From: Methylotenera_A sp046594915
Lineage (GTDB): Bacteria > Pseudomonadota > Gammaproteobacteria > Burkholderiales > Methylophilaceae
Reading direction: 5' to 3'
NCBI GenBank assembly: GCA_046594915.1
Contig: JBKJRC010000009.1
Coordinates: 82,006 to 146,005 of the forward strand
Length of the DNA stretch: 64,000 nucleotides
Part shown: piece by piece, positions 1 to 8,328 of the stretch
Layout of the letters: every line of letters starts with the position of its first letter
Position numbering within the stretch: the first letter of the stretch is position 1
Made by a program: the position numbers and the translations under genes
Notes under the pieces: generated by a model
What the model saw: the letters and a program-made list of their open reading frames with translations, nothing else
Databases searched by the model: none
What the model was told of the DNA's origin: nothing

Positions 1-38
1 TTAAAAACTCGGTTTTTTTCACGGTTAAGGAGAATCAA

Positions 39-500
39 ATGTCAGCAGATCACGGCATACAAAGCCCGGTTGTCAGCGCTTTAAACACAATCTTGGAGCT
101 GGAATTAGCAGGCGTGGTGCGTTATACGCATTATGCGTTGATGGTTTTTGGCTACAATCGCATACCTATTGTTTCTTGGCTGCGTAGCCAAGCGGCTGAA
201 TCATTGACACATGCCGACAAAGCCGGCGAGTTAATCACACATTTGGGCGGACATCCTTCTTTGTCAATTGGCCCATTATTGGAAACGCATAATCATGATA
301 TTGGTGATATTTTGCGTGAATCATTGGCACATGAAACGGTTTCTTTAAACGCTTATAAAGCCTTATTGGGCTTAGTAGAAGGTGATTCTGTGATGTTGGA
401 AGAATACGCACGCGAGATGATTTATCAAGAAGAATTGCATTCTGGCGAAGTGGATAAAATGTTGCGTAAACCGGGTGAATTGGCCAAGTATCACGCATAG
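39..500 (+). CDS. Ferritin-like / bacterioferritin-type protein
   Basis: A 153-residue all-helical protein of the ferritin-like superfamily, expected to bind a di-iron centre and store or detoxify iron in the cytoplasm. Aligned by eye to bacterioferritin, the metal-ligand positions fall at E22, H58, E99, E131 and H134 (EELH near the C-terminus). The position matching the bridging Glu of helix B is Ser55, with a Glu at 54 just before it, so the site may be shifted or altered. The length matches bacterioferritin (about 155-160). A clear AAGGAG lies before the ATG, and a hairpin terminator follows. It is monocistronic. The superfamily is secure; Bfr rather than another ferritin-like subgroup is less certain. 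Confidence 0.8.
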   Translation: MSADHGIQSPVVSALNTILELELAGVVRYTHYALMVFGYNRIPIVSWLRSQAAESLTHADKAGELITHLGGHPSLSIGPLLETHNHDIGDILRESLAHETVSLNAYKALLGLVEGDSVMLEEYAREMIYQEELHSGEVDKMLRKPGELAKYHA

Positions 501-518
501 TTTAAATATCACGCATAG
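489..518 (+). repeat. Duplicated gene end (two 12-bp copies, 18-bp period)
   Basis: TATCACGCATAG, the last three codons and stop of the ferritin-like gene (489-500), is repeated exactly at 507-518 in the 3' untranslated region. It is one of several stop-codon-anchored tandem duplications in this window. Confidence 0.85.
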
Positions 519-531
519 ATTATGAAAATAT

Positions 532-556
532 AAAAAGCGGGAATTGCCGCTTTTTT
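532..556 (+). terminator. Intrinsic terminator after the ferritin-like gene
   Basis: Stem AAAAAGCGG / CCGCTTTTTT with a short loop and a run of T on the right arm. It sits 32 bp after the stop codon and may also serve the convergent NlpC/P60 gene. Confidence 0.85.
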
Positions 557-579
557 GGTAAATTTATTTGCCGTTGATT

Positions 580-1170
580 TTAATTGGAATTGCTGGCCGA
601 CTTTTCAATCTCTTTGTCCAGTCGCTGCGCCCCATTAAATCGCCTCGCCCAATAACCATCTTTCATGCTTTCTACCCGCACCACCTTGCCAGAGCTAGGC
701 GCGTGTATGAATTTATTATCACCCATGTAAATACCCACATGCGAAAAAGCCGATTTTAAGGTGTTAAAAAATACTAAATCGCCTGGTTGTAATTCTTCTT
801 TTTTAACGGTTTTACCGATTTGCGCAATGGCACGCGCGGTTGGCGGCAAGGTTAAATTAGTGGCTTGGCTAAACACGTAGCGCACAAATCCGCTGCAATC
901 AAAACCCGTTTCTGGGCTTTTGCCGCCATATTTATATTTTATGCCGGTTAAGCTAAGCGCGTTAACCAGTACTTCTTGCGCGCGCGACTGCCAAGTATTG
1001 TGCCAAGTGTCGGCATTATTTTGACTGTTATTATCTTGATTATTAATGTCTTCGCTTTCATCTACATTATGTAGCGAAACGCCAGCCGCATTTTCCAAAA
1101 ACGATTGTTCTGCATTTGCATTTACGCAAATACTCAGAAAAACGATGAAAGAAATAATAAAAAACTGCAT
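580..1170 (-). CDS. Secreted NlpC/P60 (C40) cell-wall peptidase
   Basis: A 196-residue exported protein with an N-terminal signal peptide (hydrophobic to about residue 18, ANA-E cleavage site), an Asn/Asp-rich linker to about residue 55 and a C-terminal NlpC/P60 domain. The catalytic Cys92 lies in DCSGFV, His144 in FSHVGIYMG, and the third polar residue is His156 in FIHAP. The family cleaves gamma-D-glutamyl-diaminopimelate or related peptide bonds in peptidoglycan. This is a minimal single-domain secreted form, similar to Spr/MepS but without a lipobox. It is transcribed away from the helicase gene at 1372. Confidence 0.92.
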   Translation of the reverse strand: MQFFIISFIVFLSICVNANAEQSFLENAAGVSLHNVDESEDINNQDNNSQNNADTWHNTWQSRAQEVLVNALSLTGIKYKYGGKSPETGFDCSGFVRYVFSQATNLTLPPTARAIAQIGKTVKKEELQPGDLVFFNTLKSAFSHVGIYMGDNKFIHAPSSGKVVRVESMKDGYWARRFNGAQRLDKEIEKSASNSN

Positions 1171-1371
1171 ATGATGATTTTTTGGATGGATTTTTTAGGT
1201 TAAGTTGTAAGTTAACTAATAAATCAAAGCCTATTTTAGGTGCACGAAAACAGCATTAAAACTTTAATTTCAACCTGATAGCAACGCTAGGCTAACAAGT
1301 AATAAAACATAACGCAATACTTTTTCCATGTGCTACCGAATCGCATCAACGATTCATGGGATAATTTATGC

Positions 1372-3318
1372 ATGGATGAACACTCACAATTAGCACAGAT
1401 TTTTAAGCAGGGCGGCACTTTAGCAAAGGCGATTTTAGGCTATTCCGAACGGCATCAGCAGCTGGAAATGGCGCTGGCGATTGAGGCTGCCATCAAAGGC
1501 AATAAGCAGTTAGTTGCCGAAGCCGGCACTGGCACTGGCAAAACTTTTGCGTATCTCGTGCCTGCATTGCTTTCTGGCGGAAAAGTGATTATCTCTACTG
1601 GCACCAAAACCCTGCAAGATCAACTGTTTAAGCGCGACCTGCCGAATGTGCGCGACGCTTTAAAAGTGCCAGTCACGGTTGCCATGCTAAAAGGTCGTGC
1701 TAATTATGTGTGCCATTATCATTTAGAAGCTGCGGCACAAAGTGGCCGCTTTGCCAACCGCGAGGATGCAAAATACGTGCACTTAATCCAAAATTTTGCC
1801 CAACATTCAAAAACGGGGGATAAAACTGAGTTAACTGAAGTGCCAGAAAATGCCACTATTTGGCTAAATGTCACCAGTACGCGCGATAATTGTTTAGGGC
1901 AAGATTGCAATTTTTACAAAGATTGCTTTGTGATGGAAGCGCGCAAAAAAGCACTGGCGGCGGATGTGGTGGTGGTTAATCATCATTTGTTTTTTGCCGA
2001 TGTGATGCTGCGTGATGAGGGCGTGGCAGAGCTTTTGCCTAGTGCCAACACCGTGATTTTTGATGAAGCGCACCAATTGCCAGAAGTAGCGGGATTGTTT
2101 TTTGGTGAAGACATTTCCACCAGCCAATTAATTGAGTTATGCCGCGATAGTTTGGCTGCACATTTAACCTTAGCCAAAGATTGCGTTGCGCTTGGTAAAG
2201 CGATTCCTGCGTTGGAAAAAGCCTGCAAAGACTTTAGGCTGGTATTCCAGTTTGAGGGTTCGCGCATGCCAGTGCAAAAAGCGCTGGCACTTAAAGGGTT
2301 CGAAGCGACTTTTGCCGATATGCACGCGATGCTTAAAGATTTAAATAAAGTATTAGAAAGCCAAGCCGCGCGCGACCCCATGCTAGAAAAGTGCTGGCAG
2401 CGCGGTGAAGCGTTAAGTGGGCAATTGGGCAATTGGATAAAAGCCGAAAATGCCAATTTGGTACGCTGGGTAGAAGTGTTTACGCAAAGTGTGCAACTAC
2501 ATGCCACGCCGCTCAACGTTGCGGATGGTTTTAGTAAACAATTAAACGCCCAGCCACGTGCATGGATTTTTACCAGTGCTACTTTAGCGGTAAAAAGTGA
2601 TTTCAGTCATTACATTGCGCAAATGGGCTTGCACGCGGCGGAAACGGGTTTTTGGGAAAGCCCGTTTAATTACGACGCCCAAGCACTTTTATATGCGCCG
2701 CAAAATATGCCAGACCCTAATTCTGCCGCTTACACAGCCGCTGTTGCCGCCGTTAGTTTGCCGGTGATTCAAGCAAGCCTTGGCCGCGCGTTTGTGCTTT
2801 GTACATCGCTAAAAGCTATGCGCGAAGTGCATGCTTTATTGAAAGATGCGTTTGCAACAGCGGGCATGGAATATCCATTATTAATGCAAGGCGAAAGCAC
2901 GCGTACCGAGTTACTAGATAGATTTCGCGCACATGGCAATGCCGTATTAGTTGGTAGCCAGAGTTTTTGGGAAGGGGTTGATGTGCGCGGTGAAGCGCTT
3001 TCGGTCGTGATTATCGATAAGCTCCCTTTCGCCCCGCCCGATGACCCAGTACTTTCTGCGCGCATCGATAAAATGAACCAGGAAGGTAAAAACGCGTTTA
3101 TGGAATATCAATTGCCGTATTCGGTGATTACCTTAAAACAAGGTGCTGGACGATTGATACGCGATGAAACCGACAGAGGCGTGCTAGTTATTTGCGACCC
3201 AAGATTGATAACAAAACCTTATGGAAAACGTATCTGGCAAAGCTTACCGCCGTTTAAACGTACTAAAGAATTGGCTGATGTAGAGACGTTTTTTAATAAA
3301 ATTGTTGACAATAATTAA
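1372..3318 (+). CDS. ATP-dependent DNA helicase, DinG/YoaA type (XPD-like, Fe-S)
   Basis: A superfamily 2 helicase of the XPD/DinG group. Walker A (AGTGTGKT) is near the N-terminus. Four cysteines sit in the spacing expected for a [4Fe-4S] cluster (NYVCHYH, then CLGQDC and KDCF). The DEAH box is in IFDEAHQL, and the C-terminal helicase motifs include SQSFWEGVD and QGAGRLIRD. The family unwinds DNA 5'-3' in repair and conflict resolution. An upstream GTG at 1330 is in frame, but the ATG at 1372 begins the conserved MDEHSQLAQIF segment and is preferred; it gives 648 residues. The last codons lie within the first of three 22-bp repeats. Whether it is dinG or yoaA cannot be settled by eye; the compact length favours YoaA. 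Confidence 0.92.
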   Translation: MDEHSQLAQIFKQGGTLAKAILGYSERHQQLEMALAIEAAIKGNKQLVAEAGTGTGKTFAYLVPALLSGGKVIISTGTKTLQDQLFKRDLPNVRDALKVPVTVAMLKGRANYVCHYHLEAAAQSGRFANREDAKYVHLIQNFAQHSKTGDKTELTEVPENATIWLNVTSTRDNCLGQDCNFYKDCFVMEARKKALAADVVVVNHHLFFADVMLRDEGVAELLPSANTVIFDEAHQLPEVAGLFFGEDISTSQLIELCRDSLAAHLTLAKDCVALGKAIPALEKACKDFRLVFQFEGSRMPVQKALALKGFEATFADMHAMLKDLNKVLESQAARDPMLEKCWQRGEALSGQLGNWIKAENANLVRWVEVFTQSVQLHATPLNVADGFSKQLNAQPRAWIFTSATLAVKSDFSHYIAQMGLHAAETGFWESPFNYDAQALLYAPQNMPDPNSAAYTAAVAAVSLPVIQASLGRAFVLCTSLKAMREVHALLKDAFATAGMEYPLLMQGESTRTELLDRFRAHGNAVLVGSQSFWEGVDVRGEALSVVIIDKLPFAPPDDPVLSARIDKMNQEGKNAFMEYQLPYSVITLKQGAGRLIRDETDRGVLVICDPRLITKPYGKRIWQSLPPFKRTKELADVETFFNKIVDNN

Positions 3319-3359
3319 GTTTAAAGTTGACAATAAATTGATTTATAGTTGACAATAAC
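3304..3359 (+). repeat. Three 22-bp-spaced GTTGACAATAA repeats
   Basis: GTTGACAATAA occurs at 3304, 3326 and 3348, exactly 22 bp apart, roughly two helical turns. The first copy encodes the end and stop of the helicase gene. Copies 1 and 2 also resemble each other in the spacer. Each copy carries TTGACA, the consensus sigma70 -35 box. The array lies directly before a winged-helix regulator and may be its operator. Confidence 0.85.
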
Positions 3360-3378
3360 TGTCTCTTGAATTTATTAA
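3349..3378 (+). promoter_or_regulatory. Candidate sigma70 promoter of the wHTH-ATPase-STAS gene
   Basis: TTGACA (3349-3354) and TATTAA (3373-3378) are separated by 18 bp. The -35 lies inside the third 22-bp repeat. The predicted transcript starts within about 10 nt of the ATG at 3394, and no Shine-Dalgarno is seen, so translation may be leaderless. Confidence 0.55.
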
Positions 3379-3393
3379 TTATAAGAAAATCAT

Positions 3394-4473
3394 ATGTCAG
3401 TACTTCGAAAAAGTAGTGAGGAATGCCGTTCATATATTCTTACAAATGTTGAAAAGTATCCTTTAGAAATAAGTAAAAAAGTTTCAGAGAAATTTGGTAT
3501 TTCCCGACAGGCAGCAAATAAGCATCTTCAAAAGTTAGTAGAAGAAAATGTCCTTGAGATAGAAGGTAAAACAAAAGCCCGAGTCTATAGTTTGAAAGCG
3601 CAGGTCGCTTTTGATAAGAAATACTTCTTAGATAAAAGCATTGCTGAAGATGTTGTTTGGTTAAAAGACATTCGACCGCAATTAGGTAAATTGCCTGATA
3701 ACGTGATGAATATATGGGACTATTGTTTTACGGAAATGTTTAACAATGTAATTGATCACTCATCTGGAAATCAAGTTGTTGTTCGAGTAAGTAAATCAGC
3801 GGTCAGTACAAGAATTGAAATCGAAGATGATGGTGTGGGGATTTTTAAGAAAATTCAAAAACGGCTTAATCTGCTAGATGAGCGACATGCAGTATTGGAG
3901 TTAGCTAAAGGAAAATTTACTACTGATCCAGCAAATCACACGGGGGAAGGTATTTTCTTTAGTTCAAGAGCTTGCGATGACTATGCAATATTCTCTGGGG
4001 GAGTGTACTTTTCACATGAGTTTGGCAAAAAAGAAGATTGGATTTTAGAGGCGGATGGATTGCATGGCACTACTGTGATTATGAAGTTGAATAACCACAC
4101 ATCTCGAAAACTCAAAAAAGTATTTGATGAGTACTCTACTGTTGATGGATTTGGATTTAATAAAACAGTTGTACCTGTTAAATTGGCACAGTACGGCGAT
4201 GATTTGTTGGTTTCGCGCTCACAGGCCAAGCGAGTGCTCAATAGGGTTGATCGATTTAAAACTGTACTTTTCGACTTTGCAGGGATTGATAGTATTGGGC
4301 AAGCATTTGCCGATGAAATATTTAGAGTATTTGCTACGCAACACCCAGATATTGAGATTGTTGAAGTTAGAGCCAATAAAGAGGTTTTAAATATGATTTC
4401 TAGAGCTCGAATTGCAGCACAAGAGTTGTTGGAGAGTAGAGTGCAGGATGCAAAACAAGATGACTTGTTTTAA
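3394..4473 (+). CDS. wHTH - GHKL ATPase - STAS-like (DUF4325) fusion regulator
   Basis: A 359-residue cytoplasmic protein with three parts. Residues 10-68 look like a winged helix (ISRQAANKHLQKLVEENVLE). Residues 105-235 carry the GHKL/anti-sigma-kinase ATP site: N box TEMFNNVIDHS (E114, N118), G1 box EDDGVGI (144-150) and G2 box GEGIFFSS (184-191). Residues 265-345 match the STAS-like DUF4325 fold (VLFDFAGIDSIGQAFADEIF). The arrangement resembles a partner-switching module (anti-sigma kinase plus STAS antagonist) fused to a DNA-binding domain, but the function is unknown. The gene is more AT-rich than its neighbours, sits between the helicase and arfB, and is preceded by three TTGACA repeats. 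Domain calls are by motif only. Confidence 0.75.
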   Translation: MSVLRKSSEECRSYILTNVEKYPLEISKKVSEKFGISRQAANKHLQKLVEENVLEIEGKTKARVYSLKAQVAFDKKYFLDKSIAEDVVWLKDIRPQLGKLPDNVMNIWDYCFTEMFNNVIDHSSGNQVVVRVSKSAVSTRIEIEDDGVGIFKKIQKRLNLLDERHAVLELAKGKFTTDPANHTGEGIFFSSRACDDYAIFSGGVYFSHEFGKKEDWILEADGLHGTTVIMKLNNHTSRKLKKVFDEYSTVDGFGFNKTVVPVKLAQYGDDLLVSRSQAKRVLNRVDRFKTVLFDFAGIDSIGQAFADEIFRVFATQHPDIEIVEVRANKEVLNMISRARIAAQELLESRVQDAKQDDLF

Positions 4474-4475
4474 AG

Positions 4476-4874
4476 ATGGTTGTAATCACAGATGCAGAAT
4501 ACGAACTCACCGCTATTCGCGCACAAGGCGCAGGCGGACAGAATGTGAATAAGGTTTCGAGTGCGATTCATTTGCGCTTTGATATTATGGCCAGCAGTTT
4601 GAGTGATTGGTTGAAACAAAGGTTAATCCTCAGCAAAGATAATCGTATTACGGATGAAGGTGTGCTGATATTAAAAGCCCAGCAATACCGCACGCAAGAG
4701 GCGAATAAGAAAGATGCGATTAAGCGTTTACATGAGATTGTGAATGCGGCAAATCAGGTAAGGCCTACACGCTATGCGACTAAGCCGAGTTATGGTTCAA
4801 AACAACGGCGATTAGAAGGCAAGACGATTCGCAGCCACGTGAAGCATTTGCGCGGTAAAATAGCGGCTGATTAA
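4476..4874 (+). CDS. arfB: Alternative ribosome-rescue factor B (peptidyl-tRNA hydrolase)
   Basis: A 132-residue homologue of ArfB/YaeJ, which releases ribosomes stalled on mRNAs lacking a stop codon. The release-factor GGQ motif is at residues 20-22 (GAGGQNVNKV), and a basic C-terminal tail (RRLEGKTIRSHVKHLRGK) is of the kind that enters the empty mRNA channel. The family is usually about 140 residues, so the protein is complete. It starts 3 bp after the upstream regulator gene and is followed by tsaB 15 bp later. Confidence 0.95.
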   Translation: MVVITDAEYELTAIRAQGAGGQNVNKVSSAIHLRFDIMASSLSDWLKQRLILSKDNRITDEGVLILKAQQYRTQEANKKDAIKRLHEIVNAANQVRPTRYATKPSYGSKQRRLEGKTIRSHVKHLRGKIAAD

Positions 4875-4888
4875 TCATTGAATACAGC

Positions 4889-5590
4889 ATGAATTTACTG
4901 GCACTCGACACTTCTACCGAATATCTATCGTTAGCATTAACTAAGGACGGTAGCATTTTTACGCATTATCAAGCCGCTGGTTCGGCCGCATCGCAATTGG
5001 TGTTGCCGCAAATTCAGGTTTTGCTGGATAGCACCAATATGAAACTGAACGATTTAGTTGGCATTGCTTTTGGTGCAGGCCCAGGCGCGTTTACGGGCGT
5101 GCGCATTGCGGCTGGCGTGGCGCAAGGGTTGGGTTTTGGCGCCAATTTGTCAGTTGTGGGGATTAATACTTTAATGGCTTTGGCGGAAGCGAGTGGGCAA
5201 CAAAAAGTAATTGCTTGCTTGGATGCGCGCATGGGCGAGATTTATCATGCGGCTTTTGTAAGAGAAAATGGCATTTGGGTTGAAACAAGCGAAACCAAAG
5301 TGTGTAAACCGCAAGATGCGCCAATATTAGCAGGTGGTGATTGGTTTGGCGTGGGCAGCGGTTGGGCGACTTATGCGGATAAGTTAACCCCTATTTATGC
5401 TCAAAATTTAAGCCAAAGTTTGCCCAATATTTTGCCCAATATCACGCCCACTGCTGAAGCGATTTTACGTTTGGCGCAGCCCATTTTTGAGGCAGGGCAG
5501 GCAAAACCCGCAATAGAGGCAATGCCGATTTATATCCGTCAACGTGTAGCGTTAACTACGCTAGAGCGCGAGCAAGGGTTGCGATTATGA
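4889..5590 (+). CDS. tsaB: tRNA t6A37 threonylcarbamoyltransferase subunit TsaB
   Basis: A 233-residue TsaB (YeaZ) protein of the ASKHA fold. It partners TsaD and TsaE in making N6-threonylcarbamoyladenosine at position 37 of ANN-decoding tRNAs. The N-terminal LALDTSTEYLSLAL phosphate-binding strand and the GAGPGAFTGVRIAAGVAQGL motif (about residues 62-81) are diagnostic. Its stop overlaps the start of rimI by 4 bp, the usual proteobacterial pairing. Confidence 0.96.
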   Translation: MNLLALDTSTEYLSLALTKDGSIFTHYQAAGSAASQLVLPQIQVLLDSTNMKLNDLVGIAFGAGPGAFTGVRIAAGVAQGLGFGANLSVVGINTLMALAEASGQQKVIACLDARMGEIYHAAFVRENGIWVETSETKVCKPQDAPILAGGDWFGVGSGWATYADKLTPIYAQNLSQSLPNILPNITPTAEAILRLAQPIFEAGQAKPAIEAMPIYIRQRVALTTLEREQGLRL

Positions 5591-6066
5591 GTGCCATGAT
5601 TGACCAAAAAAGAAGTCTAATATCGAATTATCAGCTAAGGCCAATGCAAATGGCCGATTTAGATGCTGTGATGGCGATTGAGCCAACGATTTACACGCAC
5701 CCGTGGACGCGCCGCAATTTCAGCGATTCGCTCAATTCTGGCTACAGTGCCTGGGTGCTTGAGGCGAATCAAAAAATCATCGGTTACGCCCTAATAATGA
5801 TGGTGTTGGATGAAGCGCATTTGCTTAATTTAAGTATTGCCAAAGCTCAGCAAAAACAAGGTTTGGGTAGATTTTTACTTGAGCAGATGTTGCAAATCGC
5901 TAAAAATCATCAGGCCGCCAATATGTTTTTAGAAGTACGTCCAAGTAATATTTCTGCCATTGCTTTGTATGAAAAGTTAGGCTTTTGCGAAATGGCGGTG
6001 CGCCGTGGTTATTATCCGGCGCAAGATGGCCGTGAAGATGCGGTATTGATGGGTTTGGCCTTATGA
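5587..6066 (+). CDS. rimI: Ribosomal protein S18-alanine N-acetyltransferase RimI
   Basis: A 159-residue GNAT acetyltransferase. The acetyl-CoA loop appears as QKQGLGRFLLEQML, followed by NMFLEVRPSNISAIALYEKLGF and VRRGYYPAQDGREDAVLM, typical of RimI, which acetylates the N-terminal Ala of ribosomal protein S18. The ATGA overlap with tsaB supports translational coupling. It is slightly longer than E. coli RimI (148). Confidence 0.93.
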   Translation: MSAMIDQKRSLISNYQLRPMQMADLDAVMAIEPTIYTHPWTRRNFSDSLNSGYSAWVLEANQKIIGYALIMMVLDEAHLLNLSIAKAQQKQGLGRFLLEQMLQIAKNHQAANMFLEVRPSNISAIALYEKLGFCEMAVRRGYYPAQDGREDAVLMGLAL

Positions 6067-6076
6067 GTTTATTCGC

Positions 6077-6652
6077 ATGAATATGACACGTGAAGATACC
6101 TATAAAATGACACGTGAAGATGTGCTACGCGAGTTGGAATTGTTACCAGTTTGGACATTGCGCGCGCCAATGCCAGCGCAGCCAATTACTGAATCCATAC
6201 AGCCAGTTTCGGTTGCAATAGTCGAAATTGAACCAACCGAAAATGCATCCAATAAAATCGCGTTTGCTGATGCTGGCGTATTAATCGTCTCAGATGATAA
6301 AAAATGGGCATTTGTATTGGCCGCTGAGTTAACTGGCCAAGCGCTTGATTTATTTAACAATATTTTGCGTGCGCTTGGTATTAATAAAACGCAAACTAGT
6401 CAATCGCAGCAATTAAGCCAAGATATTGCAGATTTGGATGTTAGCATGGTTGTGGCGATGGGTGAAACGGTTGCGCAGCAACTGTTGGCTAGCACACAGT
6501 CTATTGAGTATTTTCGTGGCAAACTGCATGTAGTGAATAGCGCGCAAATGATCGTAACGTATCACCCCAATGCAATTTTGCAGCATTTGCCCAACAAGGC
6601 GAAAACATGGGATGATTTTTGCATGGCTTTGGGCGTGATGAATGCGCGCTAG
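6077..6652 (+). CDS. Degenerate uracil-DNA-glycosylase-like protein
   Basis: A 191-residue protein in the slot that family-4 uracil-DNA glycosylases commonly occupy after rimI in betaproteobacteria. The C-terminal half keeps the UDG-like pattern: a VVAMGETVAQQLL helix, YFRGKLHVV, and the motif-B His-Pro in TYHPNAIL (H163-P164). The N-terminal half lacks the GEAPG catalytic loop and the Fe-S cysteines expected of that family, so glycosylase activity is doubtful. The start region is duplicated in frame (ATGACACGTGAAGAT at 6083 and 6107), so the true start could be 6077, 6083 or 6107. The stop codon begins a 17-bp tandem repeat. Family membership is inferred from fragments and position. Confidence 0.55.
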   Translation: MNMTREDTYKMTREDVLRELELLPVWTLRAPMPAQPITESIQPVSVAIVEIEPTENASNKIAFADAGVLIVSDDKKWAFVLAAELTGQALDLFNNILRALGINKTQTSQSQQLSQDIADLDVSMVVAMGETVAQQLLASTQSIEYFRGKLHVVNSAQMIVTYHPNAILQHLPNKAKTWDDFCMALGVMNAR

Positions 6653-6700
6653 TTACTTGAAATAATTAGTTACTTAAAATAATTAGTCGGTTGAAATAAC
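6650..6700 (+). repeat. Three tandem 17-bp units starting at a stop codon
   Basis: Units at 6650-6666, 6667-6683 and 6684-6700 share TAGTTACTTGAAATAAT. The second differs at one base and the third at several. The TAG of the first unit is the stop codon of the UDG-like gene. Confidence 0.85.
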
Positions 6701-6751
6701 AAGATTCAACCCAATTTAATAAAAAGTTTAATCATGATTGAGGAGTTAAAA

Positions 6752-7378
6752 ATGCGTACTTTTTGGCAGAAATTTTTACCGCTGGGATTGGTGTTAATCG
6801 CTGCGCTGAGTTTGTCTGGCTGCGGCTACAATGCTTTTCAAAGTTTGGATGAAGAGGCAAAAGCCAGTTGGTCTGAAGTGTTAAACCAATATCAACGCCG
6901 CGCCGATTTAGTGCCTAATCTGGTGGAAACCGTAAAAGGCTACGCTGCGCACGAGCAAGAAGTGTTAACCGATGTGGCCAACGCGCGCTCAAAAGTGGGC
7001 AGCATGCAAATAACGCCAGAATTGCTGAACGACCCAGAAGCGTTTGCCAGATTTCAGGCCGCGCAAGGACAATTAACGGGTGCATTATCACGTTTAATGG
7101 CAGTCGCAGAAAACTATCCTAATTTAAAGGCCGATCAAGGTTTTAGAGATTTGCAGGCGCAATTGGAAGGCACCGAAAATCGCGTAACGGTTGCGCGTAA
7201 TCGCTATATAACCACGATTAAAGAATATAACTTGGCGGTGCGTAGCTTTCCCAATAACTTAACCGCCATGATGTTTGGCTATAAAACTAAGCCATCGTTT
7301 ACCGTAGAAAATGAAAAAGCGATTGCTGTGACACCAAAGGTAGATTTCGGTAACGATAAGTCTGGGGATAAAAAATAG
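6752..7378 (+). CDS. lemA: LemA family lipoprotein
   Basis: A 208-residue LemA protein anchored in the envelope. It has an N-terminal signal with lipobox LSGC, then the four-helix LemA domain (NQYQRRADLVPNLVETVKGY, a family hallmark), ending in a polar tail (NDKSGDKK). An upstream in-frame ATG at 6734 exists, but TTGAGGAG lies 5-12 bp before the ATG at 6752, which is chosen. It heads a LemA-TPM-TPM cluster, a conserved association; its biochemical role is poorly known. Confidence 0.93.
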   Translation: MRTFWQKFLPLGLVLIAALSLSGCGYNAFQSLDEEAKASWSEVLNQYQRRADLVPNLVETVKGYAAHEQEVLTDVANARSKVGSMQITPELLNDPEAFARFQAAQGQLTGALSRLMAVAENYPNLKADQGFRDLQAQLEGTENRVTVARNRYITTIKEYNLAVRSFPNNLTAMMFGYKTKPSFTVENEKAIAVTPKVDFGNDKSGDKK

Positions 7379-7446
7379 CTTAAGTTAACACTTAAATTGA
7401 CTCAATTTTTATCTTAATTTAAGCTTAACTAAAGTTTCAACCAAAA

Positions 7447-8301
7447 GTGTTTTTTAGACTTAAAACCAGTTTGTATGCGCTATGCGTGATGTTTTCATTA
7501 GCATCCGGCATAGCGCATGCAGCATTTATTGCCATCCCCGAATTAAAATCGCGCGTCACCGATTTAACCCAAACTTTATCTACAGAACAAAAAAACCAAT
7601 TAGAAGCAAAGTTAACGGCTTTTGAACAACAAAAAGGCAGCCAAATTGCGGTATTAATCGTACCGAGCACGCAGCCAGAAGATATTGCGCAATATGCCAT
7701 TCGCGTAGTAGAAAAATGGAAAGTTGGGCGCGAAAAAGTGGATGATGGTTTTTTGGTGTTAGTAGCGAAAAATGACCGAAAAATACGCATTGAAGTGGGT
7801 TATGGCTTAGAAGGCGCGATTCCCGATTTAACCGCCAAGCGCGTGATTAACGAAATTATTTCGCCACAATTTAAGCAAGGCAATTTTTATGGCGGTTTAG
7901 ATGCCGGCATCGATAAGCTGATTGGCTTGGTTAATGGTGAGCCACTGTCAGCGCCAGCTAAAACGGCAAATAGCAGCGGTAATCTGGAAAATCTACTGCC
8001 TATTTTACTGTTTGGCGGCTTAATTTCAGGCTTATTTTTGCGCAGTATATTGGGCACATTTTTTGGTAGCGCGGTCAACGGCAGCTTAATTGGCGGTGCA
8101 GTCTGGTTGTTGGGCATTGCCTTGGGAGGTGCGGTTATTTTTGCCATTATTGCCTTCTTTTTTACCATGATGATGGGCGGGCGCGGCATTGGTGGAATTG
8201 GTGGTATGCCGATGGGCGGCGGCGGTTTTGGTGGCGGTACCAGCAATTGGGGTGGCGGTGGCGGCGGTTTTGGCGGCGGCGGCGCTTCTGGTGATTGGTA
8301 A
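7447..8301 (+). CDS. TPM-domain membrane protein (YgcG family) with Gly-rich tail
   Basis: A 284-residue exported protein: signal peptide (to about residue 25, AHA-AF), TPM domain (about 30-155, including GSQIAVLIVPSTQPEDIAQYA and RKIRIEVGYGLEGAIPD), two hydrophobic segments (about 178-240) and a C-terminal tail rich in Gly with GGGGFGGG runs. TPM (Psb32/MOLO-1) proteins are found beside LemA. The GTG at 7447 gives a complete signal peptide; the next candidate (ATG, residue 15) would truncate it. Confidence 0.9.
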   Translation: MFFRLKTSLYALCVMFSLASGIAHAAFIAIPELKSRVTDLTQTLSTEQKNQLEAKLTAFEQQKGSQIAVLIVPSTQPEDIAQYAIRVVEKWKVGREKVDDGFLVLVAKNDRKIRIEVGYGLEGAIPDLTAKRVINEIISPQFKQGNFYGGLDAGIDKLIGLVNGEPLSAPAKTANSSGNLENLLPILLFGGLISGLFLRSILGTFFGSAVNGSLIGGAVWLLGIALGGAVIFAIIAFFFTMMMGGRGIGGIGGMPMGGGGFGGGTSNWGGGGGGFGGGGASGDW

Positions 8302-8328
8302 ACAAATACTAACTAGTAAAAAATCAAG

